The translations under genes were made by a program, and so were the position numbers. From assembly GCA_003133625.1 (NCBI GenBank), contig PKYH01000122.1, positions 1 through 41,998 of the forward strand: DNA of 41,998 bases, written 5' to 3'. This document shows, piece by piece, positions 32,295-40,920 of the stretch. Source of the DNA: Candidatus Bathyarchaeota archaeon (GTDB taxonomy: Archaea; Thermoproteota; Bathyarchaeia; Bathyarchaeales; Bathycorpusculaceae). Numbering within the stretch: the first letter of the stretch is position 1; every line of letters begins with the position of its first letter. The notes below the pieces were generated by a model. It was given only the letters and a program-made list of their open reading frames with translations. It was not told the DNA's origin and did not search any database.

Positions 32295-34184
32295 TCAACC
32301 GTGGAACTGAGGCCTCTTGGAAATGTAGAGCGGCAATGGCAAGGGCTTGAAGGGTTTGCCAGCGATTTTCTCAGTAACTTTGGCTATTAATTGGTCAGCT
32401 GTCATGTTTTGCTGTTGACTTTTAAGCTCTCGGTCTCGGACAGACAGGGTTCCTGATTCAATTTCCTTTTCGCCGATAACGATGATGTAGGGTACCCATT
32501 CCTGCTCGGCTTCACGGATTTTCTTCTGCAGAGTTGATGCATTATCGTCAATGTCTACGCGGATGCGATGCGAAGCGATTTGCTTAGCAAGCTCTTCCGC
32601 CTTATCCATAAACTTATCAGATATTGGAATAAGCCGCACTTGAGTTGGCGAAAGCCAAAGCGGAAGCATCGGCGCTTTACCAGCCATCTGATCACGGTAA
32701 GCCTTCTCTAATAGCGCGTAGATGTCTCGCTCAATGGCGCCGCTTGGGGAACAGTGCAGAATTAGCGGGTACTGTTTCTCGCCTTTTTCGTCAACGTAGG
32801 TTATTTCATAGCGTTTAGCGTTTTCTACATCAATCTGGTCTGTGCTGAGGGCTGCGGCTTTGTCTTGGTTGTCAACGAAGTTGATATCCCATTTGAGGAT
32901 GAAATAGAAGAACCGCTCGTTCCACACTTCAGCCAGCATAGGCTGGCCGAAAGTTTTCGCCAATTCAGCAATGAAATCTTTATGTTCATCATAAAAGCCC
33001 TTCGTGAAGCGCATGGCAATTTCATAATCGTCTTTTGTGAAGCCTATGTTGCTTAAGACTTCCACGCAGATGTTAAAGCGTGTTAAGAACTCTTTTTTCG
33101 CCTGCTCTAAGTCTGTGCAGAAAGCGTGGCAGTCAGGCATGGTGAAGGCGCGTAGGCGTTTTAAGCCGACGACTTCGCCGCTTTTCTCTCGTCGGAAGCT
33201 GTATCGTGTTAACTCGTATAGTTTGATGGGCATTTGCTTGTAGCTGAACTGGGCGTCATGAGCCATAAGGAACTGCCCGAAGCAGGCTGCGAACCGCAGG
33301 AAAAGCTCCTTGTCTTCGGATTTCAAGACGTATTGACGGGCTGGAAATCGGTTTAAGTAACTTTTCAAGCTTGGATGATTAAAGTCATACATGATGGGCG
33401 TTTCAACTTCCATGGCGCCGTACGCATTCATCCGACTTGTAACGTACTGTTCAAGCAACGATTTTATCATGCGACCTTTCGGATACCAGCGGATGTTACC
33501 TGGATCGCTGCCTGCTTCATAATCTGCGATTTCCAGCCTCTTCATCAATGTGACATGGGGTGGCATCTGGGTAACTGCCCTAGCTTTCTTAATCTCATAT
33601 TGAGAAAACTTTTGCAGGTTAACATGTCCTTTAAATTTGAATTCTTCAACTGGCACTAACGAGCCATCGGTTAAGATAATGTGCCAGAACGATTGTAGCT
33701 TGTCTTCAGCTTTTAACGCTGCAGAAACAGGCTCTTCTTCTTTTTTGGTTTCGCCCTCAGCCTTCGCTTCTGGTGTAGGCGCGTAAGAGCGTGCCTGCTC
33801 GGCCAGCGGATGTCCTTTAATGGAGATGGTGAATTGTTTGTTCCAGCCGAATGGAGCGCGGTAGGTTTCGATTCCTTTTTCTTTTGCGTAGGCTTCCATG
33901 TCTTTAATGACTTTCAAGGCTTCTGAAGGTTTAGAGAGGTTGCTGCTCAAGTGAGCGAACGGATAAATTAATATGCGGTTAACCTTGAGTTTTCCAAGAA
34001 AAGCTCTAACGTCATCGATTGCTTTCTGCGCCATTGCGGCGTTGTCGCCTTCTTCTATGGCGGTGAATAACACTACAACTTCTTCTACACGATTTTCTTT
34101 TTGCTCTGCTTCTTCAGCAATGGCGATTTCTTTTTGGACGGGTTTGAATACTATAAAGTTAGAGTGTAACTGTAGTATTCGCAT
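32295..34184 (-). CDS. thrS: Threonyl-tRNA synthetase, archaeal type
   Basis: The 629-residue enzyme charges tRNA-Thr. The N-terminus (about 1-145, MRILQLHSNF) is the archaeal D-aminoacyl-tRNA deacylase-like editing domain that removes mischarged serine; bacterial enzymes have an unrelated editing domain. The class II catalytic core shows motif 1 (VETPIMYDF, about 261-269), motif 2 (LTRYSFRREKSGEV, about 330-343) and motif 3 (LILHCSPSGAIERDIYALLE, about 486-505), followed by the anticodon-binding domain with VRLIPISDKFMDKAEELAKQ. The linker near residue 135-155 is Glu/Lys/Ala-rich. A conserved gene for a small zinc protein lies 15 nt upstream and probably shares its transcript. Confidence 0.96.
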   Translation of the reverse strand: MRILQLHSNFIVFKPVQKEIAIAEEAEQKENRVEEVVVLFTAIEEGDNAAMAQKAIDDVRAFLGKLKVNRILIYPFAHLSSNLSKPSEALKVIKDMEAYAKEKGIETYRAPFGWNKQFTISIKGHPLAEQARSYAPTPEAKAEGETKKEEEPVSAALKAEDKLQSFWHIILTDGSLVPVEEFKFKGHVNLQKFSQYEIKKARAVTQMPPHVTLMKRLEIADYEAGSDPGNIRWYPKGRMIKSLLEQYVTSRMNAYGAMEVETPIMYDFNHPSLKSYLNRFPARQYVLKSEDKELFLRFAACFGQFLMAHDAQFSYKQMPIKLYELTRYSFRREKSGEVVGLKRLRAFTMPDCHAFCTDLEQAKKEFLTRFNICVEVLSNIGFTKDDYEIAMRFTKGFYDEHKDFIAELAKTFGQPMLAEVWNERFFYFILKWDINFVDNQDKAAALSTDQIDVENAKRYEITYVDEKGEKQYPLILHCSPSGAIERDIYALLEKAYRDQMAGKAPMLPLWLSPTQVRLIPISDKFMDKAEELAKQIASHRIRVDIDDNASTLQKKIREAEQEWVPYIIVIGEKEIESGTLSVRDRELKSQQQNMTADQLIAKVTEKIAGKPFKPLPLPLYISKRPQFHG

Positions 34185-34199
34185 GGCTTTTCACTCTTC

Positions 34200-34409
34200 T
34201 TAGTGACCGTAACGCCACTTATCAAGTGTTTTATCTTTTTTCGTCTTCTTTTTAAATTCTTTATAATGCTCTTTGCAAATGTAAGCGCGTTTTTCGCCGC
34301 TGCCAACATTTAAGCCAGCAGCCCTGGCTTTTTCAGCTGATATTGAACGGGCAGCTTCCCTTCCGCAGCCTGACACGCTGCATTTTACTCCTTTGTCTAT
34401 GCGTCCCAC
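34200..34409 (-). CDS. Small conserved zinc-binding protein
   Basis: The 69-residue protein has CSVSGC (about 9-14) and a later CKEH (about 50-53), which together could bind one zinc ion, and a Lys-rich C-terminus (EFKKKTKKDKTLDKW). It looks like an archaeal ribosome- or RNA-associated small protein, but no function is known to me. GTG 34409 is the only reasonable start; the ribosome site is weak. It is 15 nt before thrS on the same strand, so co-transcription is likely. Confidence 0.7.
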   Translation of the reverse strand: MGRIDKGVKCSVSGCGREAARSISAEKARAAGLNVGSGEKRAYICKEHYKEFKKKTKKDKTLDKWRYGH

Positions 34410-34451
34410 AATCTACGCCCCACGCACATTAGTTTACTACGTACATATACG

Positions 34452-35375
34452 CTATTGCTTAAGTTCCTTTTCATACAAAGAATTGGCTCTCCGATAAATT
34501 TCTTCTTTTTTTCCAAAATAAGTGGGACCAATTCCTTCGACAACCAGCGAAGCCGCAGCTGAACCGACGCAAGCACACCATATTGATTCTTTTTGGCGTA
34601 GGTACTCGGTTAAGAAGCCGCCTATGAAAACGTCTCCTGCACCTGTTGGGTCAACTAGGACCTGTGAAGGACACGCTGCAATGTTGTATTGTGCTCCCTC
34701 GATTGAGAGTACTGAGCCTTTAGCGCCCATGGTAACGATGACGGTTTCAACTCCAAAATCGTGAATGGCTTTTATGGCTGGTTTAAGCTCAGTCTGGCCA
34801 GTTAACGCGTAAATTTCGTTTAATGAGGACTTGTAAATGTTAATTAAATTAAATATTCGTTTATCAACCGAAGCGTTTTCTGTTACGTTTCCTGTTTCGT
34901 CGAAGCTTCGAAGTAAACCCTGAGGGTCAAGCGACAGTATATCAGCGCAATGCTTCAAATGCTCGACTACTTCGTATGAGACTTCGTTGGCAATAGGCGC
35001 AATATGAATAGCCTTAGCCCGCAAATCAGCTGGCACATCGGCTAAGTTTATTGGAGATGCCTTACTTTTCAATTTCAGGGTTCTATCAGACAAATCTGCA
35101 TTGTAACCAAGCTCAAAACATGTGGTCTGCTCATCTGCAAGTTTAATTACGCCTGAAAGGTCGATGCCTTCTTGCCTTAGCCACCACAGGTAAGCTTCTG
35201 GAAAATTCCCTCCGACTTTGGAGATTACAGAAGCCGTTGCTTCCAAACGTTTAGCGGCAAATGAAGTGTAGGTTACAGCGCCGCCTAAAACAACAAATGG
35301 GGCAGTTCTGCTGGGCAGTAGAATTGTGTCGATTGAGAAGTGACCAATTACTGCTACATCTACGTTTTGAATCAC
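34452..35375 (-). CDS. PfkB-family sugar/nucleoside kinase
   Basis: The 307-residue protein belongs to the ribokinase/PfkB family. The N-terminal strand is DVAVIGHFSIDTILLP, followed by the glycine-rich VVLGGAVTYTSFAAKRL (about 30-46) and the signature near the C-terminus VDPTGAGDVFIGGFLTEYL (about 247-265), with the catalytic aspartate in GAGD. SVISKVGGNFPEAYL also fits. The substrate cannot be assigned; relatives act on ribose, fructose, nucleosides or myo-inositol. The open frame extends upstream to 35486, overlapping the NAC gene, but GTG 35375 is chosen because AAGGGG lies 8 nt before it and it matches the family start; ATG 35426 is an alternative. Confidence 0.83.
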   Translation of the reverse strand: MIQNVDVAVIGHFSIDTILLPSRTAPFVVLGGAVTYTSFAAKRLEATASVISKVGGNFPEAYLWWLRQEGIDLSGVIKLADEQTTCFELGYNADLSDRTLKLKSKASPINLADVPADLRAKAIHIAPIANEVSYEVVEHLKHCADILSLDPQGLLRSFDETGNVTENASVDKRIFNLINIYKSSLNEIYALTGQTELKPAIKAIHDFGVETVIVTMGAKGSVLSIEGAQYNIAACPSQVLVDPTGAGDVFIGGFLTEYLRQKESIWCACVGSAAASLVVEGIGPTYFGKKEEIYRRANSLYEKELKQ

Positions 35376-35433
35376 TGCCCAAGCCCCTTCATGATTAATA
35401 TGGTCATCCAAGATATTAATAACCATTAAGGAA

Positions 35434-35799
35434 TTAGGACTGAAGCAGCAGTATAGCTTTTGCCAAATCCCCTTGGCATTCCTCAAGGGCTTCTTTTGCT
35501 TTCTCTAAGCTTTTGCCAGTTTGATCCGCCACCAGCCTCACGTCTTCTTCAGAAAACGCTGGCTGAACAGACTTGGCGGTTTGCCGTTGAGATGGGGCTT
35601 GCTCTGAAACTTGACCGCCAATAACCTGATACATTTTTTGCCCTTGCACTTCTAAAATTGCCACTTCGGGTTCATCGATAACTATGTCTTTGCCGCTTGT
35701 TTTAATTATGACTTGTTGAACGTCTGGTACAGAATCCATGTTCATACCCATACGTTGCATCAAACGTTTTTGCTCTCGAGGATTCATGCGTTTATGCAT
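35434..35799 (-). CDS. Nascent polypeptide-associated complex protein
   Basis: The 121-residue protein is archaeal NAC (alpha type), which binds ribosomes and shields nascent chains. A basic N-terminus (MNPREQKRLMQRMGM) precedes the NAC beta-barrel with VQQVIIKTSGKDIVIDEP (about 28-45) and a C-terminal UBA domain (FSEEDVRLVADQTGKSLEKA and KEALEECQGDLAKAILLL). ATG 35799 gives the usual family start; TTG 35817 is in frame. It lies between the PUA protein and the kinase gene on the same strand, a common archaeal neighbourhood. Confidence 0.93.
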   Translation of the reverse strand: MHKRMNPREQKRLMQRMGMNMDSVPDVQQVIIKTSGKDIVIDEPEVAILEVQGQKMYQVIGGQVSEQAPSQRQTAKSVQPAFSEEDVRLVADQTGKSLEKAKEALEECQGDLAKAILLLQS

Positions 35800-35843
35800 A
35801 GACTTCACTTCCACCAAGTATTCTGCAGTAGAACTTCATATAC

Positions 35844-36311
35844 TTAACTTTCCTTGCAGCCATGCCGTACCTTAACTGCTACGCCTGTTTTAAAAGCAGT
35901 CATCTCCACGCTTGAAAGCAAGGCACGCCCAACCGCTAAAACATGCTTATCCTCATCTAAAACGATTACTTCATCTTTAGCTCCAACTTCAGCATCAACC
36001 TTGACCACGTGAACGGCAAAAACGTCCCCGCCATCAGCAATAAACCTAGACACATCATTACGCACTGTAACAAAGCATCGGGCAAAAGGCAAATTTTCAG
36101 CCATAAACTTTGCTGCTTTAATGCTTAAAGAAAGCAAGCCGTCAGTTGGACGCAGAGTAGCTAATCTTTCGCCGTTCAAGTTGATGAAGCGTATTCTGCC
36201 TGTTCTTGGAGAATATTGAATTTCTATGTTTTCTGGAAATAGTTTTGCGCCTACGCCTTTTCCAAACTGGTAATCAGCAATGCTTCTCACTTTGCCAAGT
36301 GCGTTCTCCAC
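35844..36311 (-). CDS. PUA-domain RNA-binding protein
   Basis: The approximately 155-residue product has a pre-PUA part (VRSIADYQFGKGVGAKLFPE, IQYSPRTGRIRFINLNGE, LATLRPTDGLLSLSIKAAKF) and a C-terminal PUA domain (FARCFVTVRNDVSRFIADGG, VFAVHVVKVDAEVGAKDEV, LAVGRALLSSVEM). Proteins of this archaeal family are linked to tRNA or rRNA modification, but the partner enzyme is not fused here. The frame is open to 36395, but that extension is hydrophobic and overlaps the divergent promoter of mbf1, so GTG 36311 is preferred. Its 3' end is 44 nt before the NAC gene. Confidence 0.82.
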   Translation of the reverse strand: MENALGKVRSIADYQFGKGVGAKLFPENIEIQYSPRTGRIRFINLNGERLATLRPTDGLLSLSIKAAKFMAENLPFARCFVTVRNDVSRFIADGGDVFAVHVVKVDAEVGAKDEVIVLDEDKHVLAVGRALLSSVEMTAFKTGVAVKVRHGCKES

Positions 36312-36396
36312 ATTTTCGCCATCAATTAGCTTTTTGTTGTTTCGACAAGTATAAACATAACAAGATAATAAAGACAGTGAAAGGTGAAAGCTCACA

Positions 36397-36921
36397 TTGA
36401 GATGCGAAGTCTGCGGACATAAAATTCACACTGAACCAATAACGGCAGTAATTGAAGGAGCCAAACTAACCGTCTGCGTTGAATGCTCAAAACATGGCAA
36501 AATAATTCATGAAGAAGCAGCCCTTCCCCAACAAGCCCTCAAAAAACCGCAGGCGCCAATTACACTGGTTCAGAAAAAACCAATAGTGGCTAAAGTAGAA
36601 ATTACTCAAGAGATCACAGAAGATTATGCAAATAAGATAAAGCTGGCACGGGAAAAACTAGCGCTTACACATGAGGAACTCGGCAAAAAAATAAATGAGA
36701 AAGCCTCGGTTTTAAGAAACCTTGAAGGTGGGAAAATGGCGCCAAACAACCAGCTAGCCTCAAAGCTTGAGCACATGTTAAAAATCAAGTTGCTTGTTCC
36801 AATCTCTGAAGAAAAAATCACTCAAATTCCTAAATCCGCCAACCGAGAATTGACGTTGGGCGACCTCATGGAATTGAACAAGAAAGGCGGGGAGGAGCCT
36901 ACAGAACGAAAGCCATCATAG
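36397..36921 (+). CDS. Multiprotein bridging factor 1 (archaeal MBF1)
   Basis: The 174-residue protein has an N-terminal zinc ribbon (CEVCGHKI, residues 3-10, and CVECSKHG, about 27-34) and a C-terminal Cro/CI-type helix-turn-helix (IKLAREKLALTHEELGKKIN and EKASVLRNLEGGKMAPNNQL, about 78-118), the arrangement of aMBF1, a translation- or transcription-associated factor. The start is TTG, supported by GGTG about 9 nt upstream. A TATA-like AGTATAAACATAA lies about 50 nt upstream. It heads the run to hflX, trm56 and tfe. The divergent PUA gene lies on the other side. Confidence 0.9.
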   Translation: MRCEVCGHKIHTEPITAVIEGAKLTVCVECSKHGKIIHEEAALPQQALKKPQAPITLVQKKPIVAKVEITQEITEDYANKIKLAREKLALTHEELGKKINEKASVLRNLEGGKMAPNNQLASKLEHMLKIKLLVPISEEKITQIPKSANRELTLGDLMELNKKGGEEPTERKPS

Positions 36922-38177
36922 CGCAACGCAGGCTGAACCGTGAAAACTCAAGTTTAGAGGAACTTAAAAGTTTAGCAGAATCCGCCGGATACACAGTTGT
37001 CGCCACATTAGAGCAAACTAGACCGCCTGATGCTCGCTACCAAATAGGCGCTGGAAAAGTAGAAGAACTCGCCGAACTAGTCAAGGAAACCGGCGCAGAA
37101 AAAGTAATTTTTGACAACCAACTAAAAACACGCCAAACCTACAATCTGGCAAAAGCAACACGAGTCGAAGTCATCGACAGGTTTCAGCTTATTCTTGAAA
37201 TTTTCACCAAAAGAGCCACAACAACCGAAGCCCAAATGCAAATCCAACTGGCCACACTGCAAAATGAGCTTAAGCATGCGAAAGAAAAAGTAAGATTAGC
37301 TAAAATGAGAGAGCAGCCTGGCTTTATGGGACTTGGATCTTACGAAGCAGACGTTTACAAGGAAGCCATAAAACTACAAGTTCAAACAATCCTTAAAAAA
37401 CTGAAAAAAATCCGCGAAAAAAGAATCCTGCACCGAGAAAGAAGAACGGAGCTGGGTTTCCTTGCTATTTCACTTGCTGGATACACGAATGCTGGAAAAA
37501 GCTCCCTGTTTAACGCTTTAACCGAAGAAACCGTGCGAGTGGATAAGTCATTATTTACTACTCTTTCAACGACCACGCGGATGGTGGAGTTTTCAAACCG
37601 CAAGTTTCTTTTAACAGACACCGTCGGCTTCATTGACCGATTGCCTTTATCGTTGATTGAAGCATTTCATTCAACCTTGGAAGAAACCATTTATTCAGAC
37701 CTGATAATACTTGTTTTAGATTTAAGCGAGCCCATAGAAACAATCGAGAAGAAAAACAACATCTGCCTGGAGACAATTGACCGCCTTGGAGCATCAGGCA
37801 TACCAACCATAACCGCACTAAACAAAATTGACTTAATCAGCGAAGCTGAAACTAAGCAGAAACTGAAAGCTCTAGAAGAGAAAACGCAAAATCCAATTCT
37901 CCTATCAGCAAAGTGCCAAACAAACCTCGACTTACTAAGACAGGAAATACTCAAAATTCTTGAAAATTACGTGCAAGCCCAGTTCTCTGTTCCGTTAACT
38001 AATAAGGCAATGCCATTTATCTCGTGGGTTCACGAAAAAACAGACATCAGAAAAGAAAATTTCACCAACGATTCGGTTCAAGTAGTCTTTGAAGCTACCC
38101 CAGAATTAGCTGAGCAAGTGAGAAGAAAAGTGGAAGAATTAAATGGCAAATTTGAAACCAACTCAAAAACAAAATGA
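36906..38177 (+). CDS. hflX: GTPase HflX, non-canonical ACG start
   Basis: HflX is a ribosome-associated GTPase that splits stalled 70S-type ribosomes. The frame encodes about 423 residues: an N-terminal HflX domain (KAIIAQRRLNRE, YQIGAGKVEELAELV, IFDNQLKTRQTYNLAKAT, IDRFQLILEIFTKRA), a coiled-coil linker, and the G domain with GYTNAGKSSLFNAL (192-205), switch DTVGFIDRLP (about 239-248) and ALNKIDLI (about 302-309). The first in-frame ATG, 37236, would delete about 110 conserved residues. No ATG, GTG or TTG occurs between the upstream stop (36831-36833) and 37236. ACG 36906 has GGAGG (36891-36895) 10 nt upstream and gives the expected start (M-KAIIAQRR). It overlaps mbf1 by 16 nt. Confidence 0.88.
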   Translation, partial: TKAIIAQRRLNRENSSLEELKSLAESAGYTVVATLEQTRPPDARYQIGAGKVEELAELVKETGAEKVIFDNQLKTRQTYNLAKATRVEVIDRFQLILEIFTKRATTTEAQMQIQLATLQNELKHAKEKVRLAKMREQPGFMGLGSYEADVYKEAIKLQVQTILKKLKKIREKRILHRERRTELGFLAISLAGYTNAGKSSLFNALTEETVRVDKSLFTTLSTTTRMVEFSNRKFLLTDTVGFIDRLPLSLIEAFHSTLEETIYSDLIILVLDLSEPIETIEKKNNICLETIDRLGASGIPTITALNKIDLISEAETKQKLKALEEKTQNPILLSAKCQTNLDLLRQEILKILENYVQAQFSVPLTNKAMPFISWVHEKTDIRKENFTNDSVQVVFEATPELAEQVRRKVEELNGKFETNSKTK

Positions 38178-38178
38178 C

Positions 38179-38733
38179 ATGCCTCAAATTGTTGTCTTAA
38201 GATGGGGGCATAGACCACAGCGGGACGTGCGATTAACTACCCATGTCGCTTTAACTGCAAGGGCGCTATGCGCTTCAGGCTTCATACTTTCAGACGTAGA
38301 GGACCCCAAAATAGAAGAAACCATAATGAAAGTCACCAAGAATTGGGGTGGAACATTCTCTTTTGAAATGGGAACCTCATGGAAAAAGGCTGTTCGTGAC
38401 TGGAAGGCTAAAGACGGCATTGTCACCCATTTAACGGCTTATGGAGAGAACATTCAAACAAGCGACGTTCTAAGCAGAATTAAAAAGCTGAATAAAGACG
38501 TTTTAGTTATTGTTGGAAGCCAGAAGGTTCCAGGCGAATTTTATTCAAGCGATGTATCGGATTTTAACGTGTCTATTGGGAATCAACCCCATTCAGAATG
38601 TGCTGCGCTTGCAATATTTTTAGATCGGTTTTTTGAAGGCAAAGAGTTAGCTAAAGGATTCGAAAAGGCGAAAATAGAGATTGTTCCCAGAGAAAGGGGA
38701 AAAGAAATCAAAAGTGATGTTGAATTTCCTTAA
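38179..38733 (+). CDS. tRNA (cytidine(56)-2'-O)-methyltransferase aTrm56
   Basis: This SPOUT-class enzyme 2'-O-methylates C56 in the T-loop of archaeal tRNAs. The 184-residue protein shows VVLRWGHRPQRDVRLTTHVA (residues 5-24), which corresponds to the family signature VLRLGHRPxRD; LTAYGENIQ (about 86-94), VIVGSQKVPGEFY (about 111-123), and NVSIGNQPHSECAALAIFLD, the deep-knot region (about 132-151). ATG 38179 is chosen because it follows the hflX stop (38175-38177) by one base and matches relatives; ATG 38143 is upstream in frame and overlaps hflX. Confidence 0.92.
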   Translation: MPQIVVLRWGHRPQRDVRLTTHVALTARALCASGFILSDVEDPKIEETIMKVTKNWGGTFSFEMGTSWKKAVRDWKAKDGIVTHLTAYGENIQTSDVLSRIKKLNKDVLVIVGSQKVPGEFYSSDVSDFNVSIGNQPHSECAALAIFLDRFFEGKELAKGFEKAKIEIVPRERGKEIKSDVEFP

Positions 38734-38795
38734 ACTTGTAAGAAGAGTTTTATTACAGCTAGTTTCAATATTATGTATTAAAGGAACATTAGACT

Positions 38796-39308
38796 ATGTT
38801 ATCGACTATTGATGATGCAACCTTAATGAAAGTGGCTTTGGCGTTAGGTGAAGAAGACGCGGTTAAACTTATTGAACACCTCAAAGGCGTAGAAGAAATA
38901 ACGGACGATGAAATCGCGAACAAAACAGGCATCCGCCTCAATTCAGTCCGCAAAATCCTCTACAAATTTTACGATCATTCACTTGTAAGCCTTAGAAGGA
39001 CACGTGATCCAAAAACAGGCTGGTTTATTTTTCACTGGAGACTTCAACCAGACCAGTTGGAAGGGTTTATTTTAAGCCAAAAACGCAGGGTTCTGGAGAA
39101 ACTGAATGTTAGGTTGGAATATGAAAAGAACCATGACTTCTATTACTGCGGTAGTCCAGAATGCAAACGGGTTCCTTTTGAAGAGGCCGTTGAACTAGTT
39201 TTCCATTGTTCCACCTGTAGCAAACCCCTTGTGCATTTTGCAAACGAAAAAATGATAAGTAAACTATCCGAGAAAGTTGATTTGCTAAGGAAGGAACTCG
39301 GTGAGTAA
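38796..39308 (+). CDS. tfe: Transcription factor E, alpha subunit
   Basis: TFE helps open archaeal promoters and stays with RNA polymerase. The 170-residue protein has an N-terminal winged helix (about 1-90: ALGEEDAVKLIEHLKG, TDDEIANKTGIRLNSVRKIL, YDHSLVSLRRTRDPKTGWFI), a helical linker (LILSQKRRVLEKLNVRLE-like) and a zinc ribbon with CGSPEC (about 114-119) and CSTC (about 135-138). It is the archaeal counterpart of TFIIE-alpha. The HDIG gene overlaps its end by 8 nt. Upstream, AT-rich sequence including ATATTATGTATTAAA could hold its promoter. Confidence 0.95.
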   Translation: MLSTIDDATLMKVALALGEEDAVKLIEHLKGVEEITDDEIANKTGIRLNSVRKILYKFYDHSLVSLRRTRDPKTGWFIFHWRLQPDQLEGFILSQKRRVLEKLNVRLEYEKNHDFYYCGSPECKRVPFEEAVELVFHCSTCSKPLVHFANEKMISKLSEKVDLLRKELGE

Positions 39309-39831
39309 CAGGCTTCCTTCAAGGGAGCAAGCAATCGAACTTCTCCGTAAAAACAATTGTCCACCTATAGTCATTAGTCATTGTGAAGCGGTCGCAGAAG
39401 TTGCTTTAGAAACCGCAAATAAACTTGAAAAGAAAGGCCAAAAAATAGACCTTAAACTCGTTGAAGTAGGCGCTCTTTTACATGACCTTGGTCGTTCAAA
39501 AACTCACACTGTGGATCACGCGGTTATCGGTGCTAAGATAGCTGAATCAGCAGGTTTGCCAGAACCCGTGGTTAGGATAATTAAGAGGCATGTGGGCGGC
39601 GGAATCACAGCTGAAGAAGCAGAGAAGTTTGGATGGCCAAAGGATGTTTATGTGCCCCTCACTTTGGAGGAGAAAATTGTTTCATACGCCGACAAGGTAA
39701 TTGAACAGTCAAAGAGAGTTCCGATTGAGTTAGAGATTGAGCAGCTTCGAATGGAGTATAAAGATGAGGCTGCAGAAAGAGTTAGAAAGCTTAATGAAGA
39801 AATAACCAGTTTATTAGGCAATGAGACATGA
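39301..39831 (+). CDS. HDIG-domain phosphohydrolase
   Basis: The 176-residue protein has the metal-binding HD motif: HCEAVAEVALETANKL (about 27-42, first His), ALLHDLGRSKTHTVDHAVIG (about 58-77, the HD pair and more histidines) and IIKRHVGGGI (about 93-102). Conserved archaeal members of this family (about 170 residues) sit near tfe. They may hydrolyse a nucleotide or cyclic nucleotide, but the substrate is not known. The GTG start overlaps the tfe end by 8 nt and its stop overlaps the next gene by 4 nt. Confidence 0.87.
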   Translation: MSNRLPSREQAIELLRKNNCPPIVISHCEAVAEVALETANKLEKKGQKIDLKLVEVGALLHDLGRSKTHTVDHAVIGAKIAESAGLPEPVVRIIKRHVGGGITAEEAEKFGWPKDVYVPLTLEEKIVSYADKVIEQSKRVPIELEIEQLRMEYKDEAAERVRKLNEEITSLLGNET

Positions 39832-40610
39832 CGATTTTAACGTTGCTGGTTAAGGCTTCCAATTCTGGTCAACTAAAACAAATAGGTGACCTGCTGAAAT
39901 CTGAGTTTGAAAATTTAGACTTAGAGGTAAAGGTTTTAGGAAATCCTGTTAACAAGTGGGTTCAAGTTTCCCTTTCAGGAGAAGACGAAGTCATAGCTAC
40001 AAGCTATATCAACAAGAAACTGGGCACCTGCCCCATAAGCATAAAAAACGTGAATAAGTTTTCGGTTTTAAAGGGATACATTTCCAAAGTTGACACTGCC
40101 AAACAAGAATTGAAGGTAGATGTCGGCGTTTTTGAACCCAAGATAACCCAAGCAACCATACCTTTGGCATATTTACAAGCTCAACTTGCGGATGGCAGAA
40201 AGGTTGCTTTGAAAAAAATCTCAGAAATCTATGGTTTCAATGAGAATTTACCATTAAGTATCAAAGTGATTCGCATAAACGGTGAGGAAGACGAGGTGTT
40301 GCAAGCGGAATTATCAATGGAGCAAATCGAAAAAATCCGTTTGTGGCAGCAATCTCTTTTGGACAGGTTAATCATTTTAGGTTCGTCACTTGGCGAAATA
40401 GAAACAGTGCTTGAACGGACTAGGCTAAACAGGGACGTTATTGGCACCGAGGCGTTAGGTATGTTTGAGCACGCTTTAACCTGTAAACTTGGGACAGATG
40501 CAACTGGATTGATTCCGAAAATCGGCAGGTACATGAGGAATGCGGCTTTTATTGTTTTTAACCCTAAGAAAATCATTGGTTTTCTGGGTGAACAAGCATT
40601 AAACTTATAA
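39828..40610 (+). CDS. DUF2110 family protein
   Basis: The 260-residue protein matches DUF2110, an archaeal family of unknown function that commonly neighbours tfe. It begins MTILTLLVKASNSGQLKQIG and has an S1/OB-like middle (FSVLKGYISKVDTAKQELKV, IKVIRINGEEDEVLQAELS), then a helical C-terminus with DRLIILGSSLGEIETVLERT and ALTCKLGTDATGLIPKIGRY. The OB-like region suggests RNA or DNA binding, a conclusion from pattern only. ATGA overlap with the HDIG stop suggests coupled translation; it ends the run. Confidence 0.85.
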   Translation: MTILTLLVKASNSGQLKQIGDLLKSEFENLDLEVKVLGNPVNKWVQVSLSGEDEVIATSYINKKLGTCPISIKNVNKFSVLKGYISKVDTAKQELKVDVGVFEPKITQATIPLAYLQAQLADGRKVALKKISEIYGFNENLPLSIKVIRINGEEDEVLQAELSMEQIEKIRLWQQSLLDRLIILGSSLGEIETVLERTRLNRDVIGTEALGMFEHALTCKLGTDATGLIPKIGRYMRNAAFIVFNPKKIIGFLGEQALNL

Positions 40611-40676
40611 CAGTGTACATTTTTAGTTAAACAATCTATTATCCAAATAAGACTAATAGAAGAGGGGGAGAAGTTC

Positions 40677-40838
40677 ATGAGCCAAGGTGAAGATAAAGAG
40701 AGAAGAAAATATAGAATTGATATAGGCGCTTATGGCAGCATAGGTGTTGAAGCGCCAACCAAGGAAGAATGTTTAGAGCTATTCAAAGAAGTCACTAGAA
40801 CTAAACGTGACTCAAAGATAGACGAAGCCATAAGATAA
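40677..40838 (+). CDS. Small acidic/basic protein, 53 residues
   Basis: ATG 40677 is preceded by AGAGGGGGAG (40661-40670), an excellent ribosome site 6 nt away. The frame encodes 53 residues: a charged start MSQGEDKERRKYRIDIGAYG, then SIGVEAPTKEECLELFKEVT and a lysine-rich end. YRIDIGAYGSIGVEAPTKEE reads as a beta-hairpin followed by a helix, similar to the size and pattern of short strand-strand-helix modules. No family recognised. Confidence 0.6.
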   Translation: MSQGEDKERRKYRIDIGAYGSIGVEAPTKEECLELFKEVTRTKRDSKIDEAIR

Positions 40839-40920
40839 CCTTAAGCACTAAATCAATCTGCTTACTTCTATTTTACTTAGCCAGATTAGAGACAAAATTC
40901 TAGCTTGCAAATTTACAGTC

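Noticed and set aside
37236-38177. ATG 37236 as the start of hflX
   Set aside because: About 110 conserved HflX residues lie upstream in frame.
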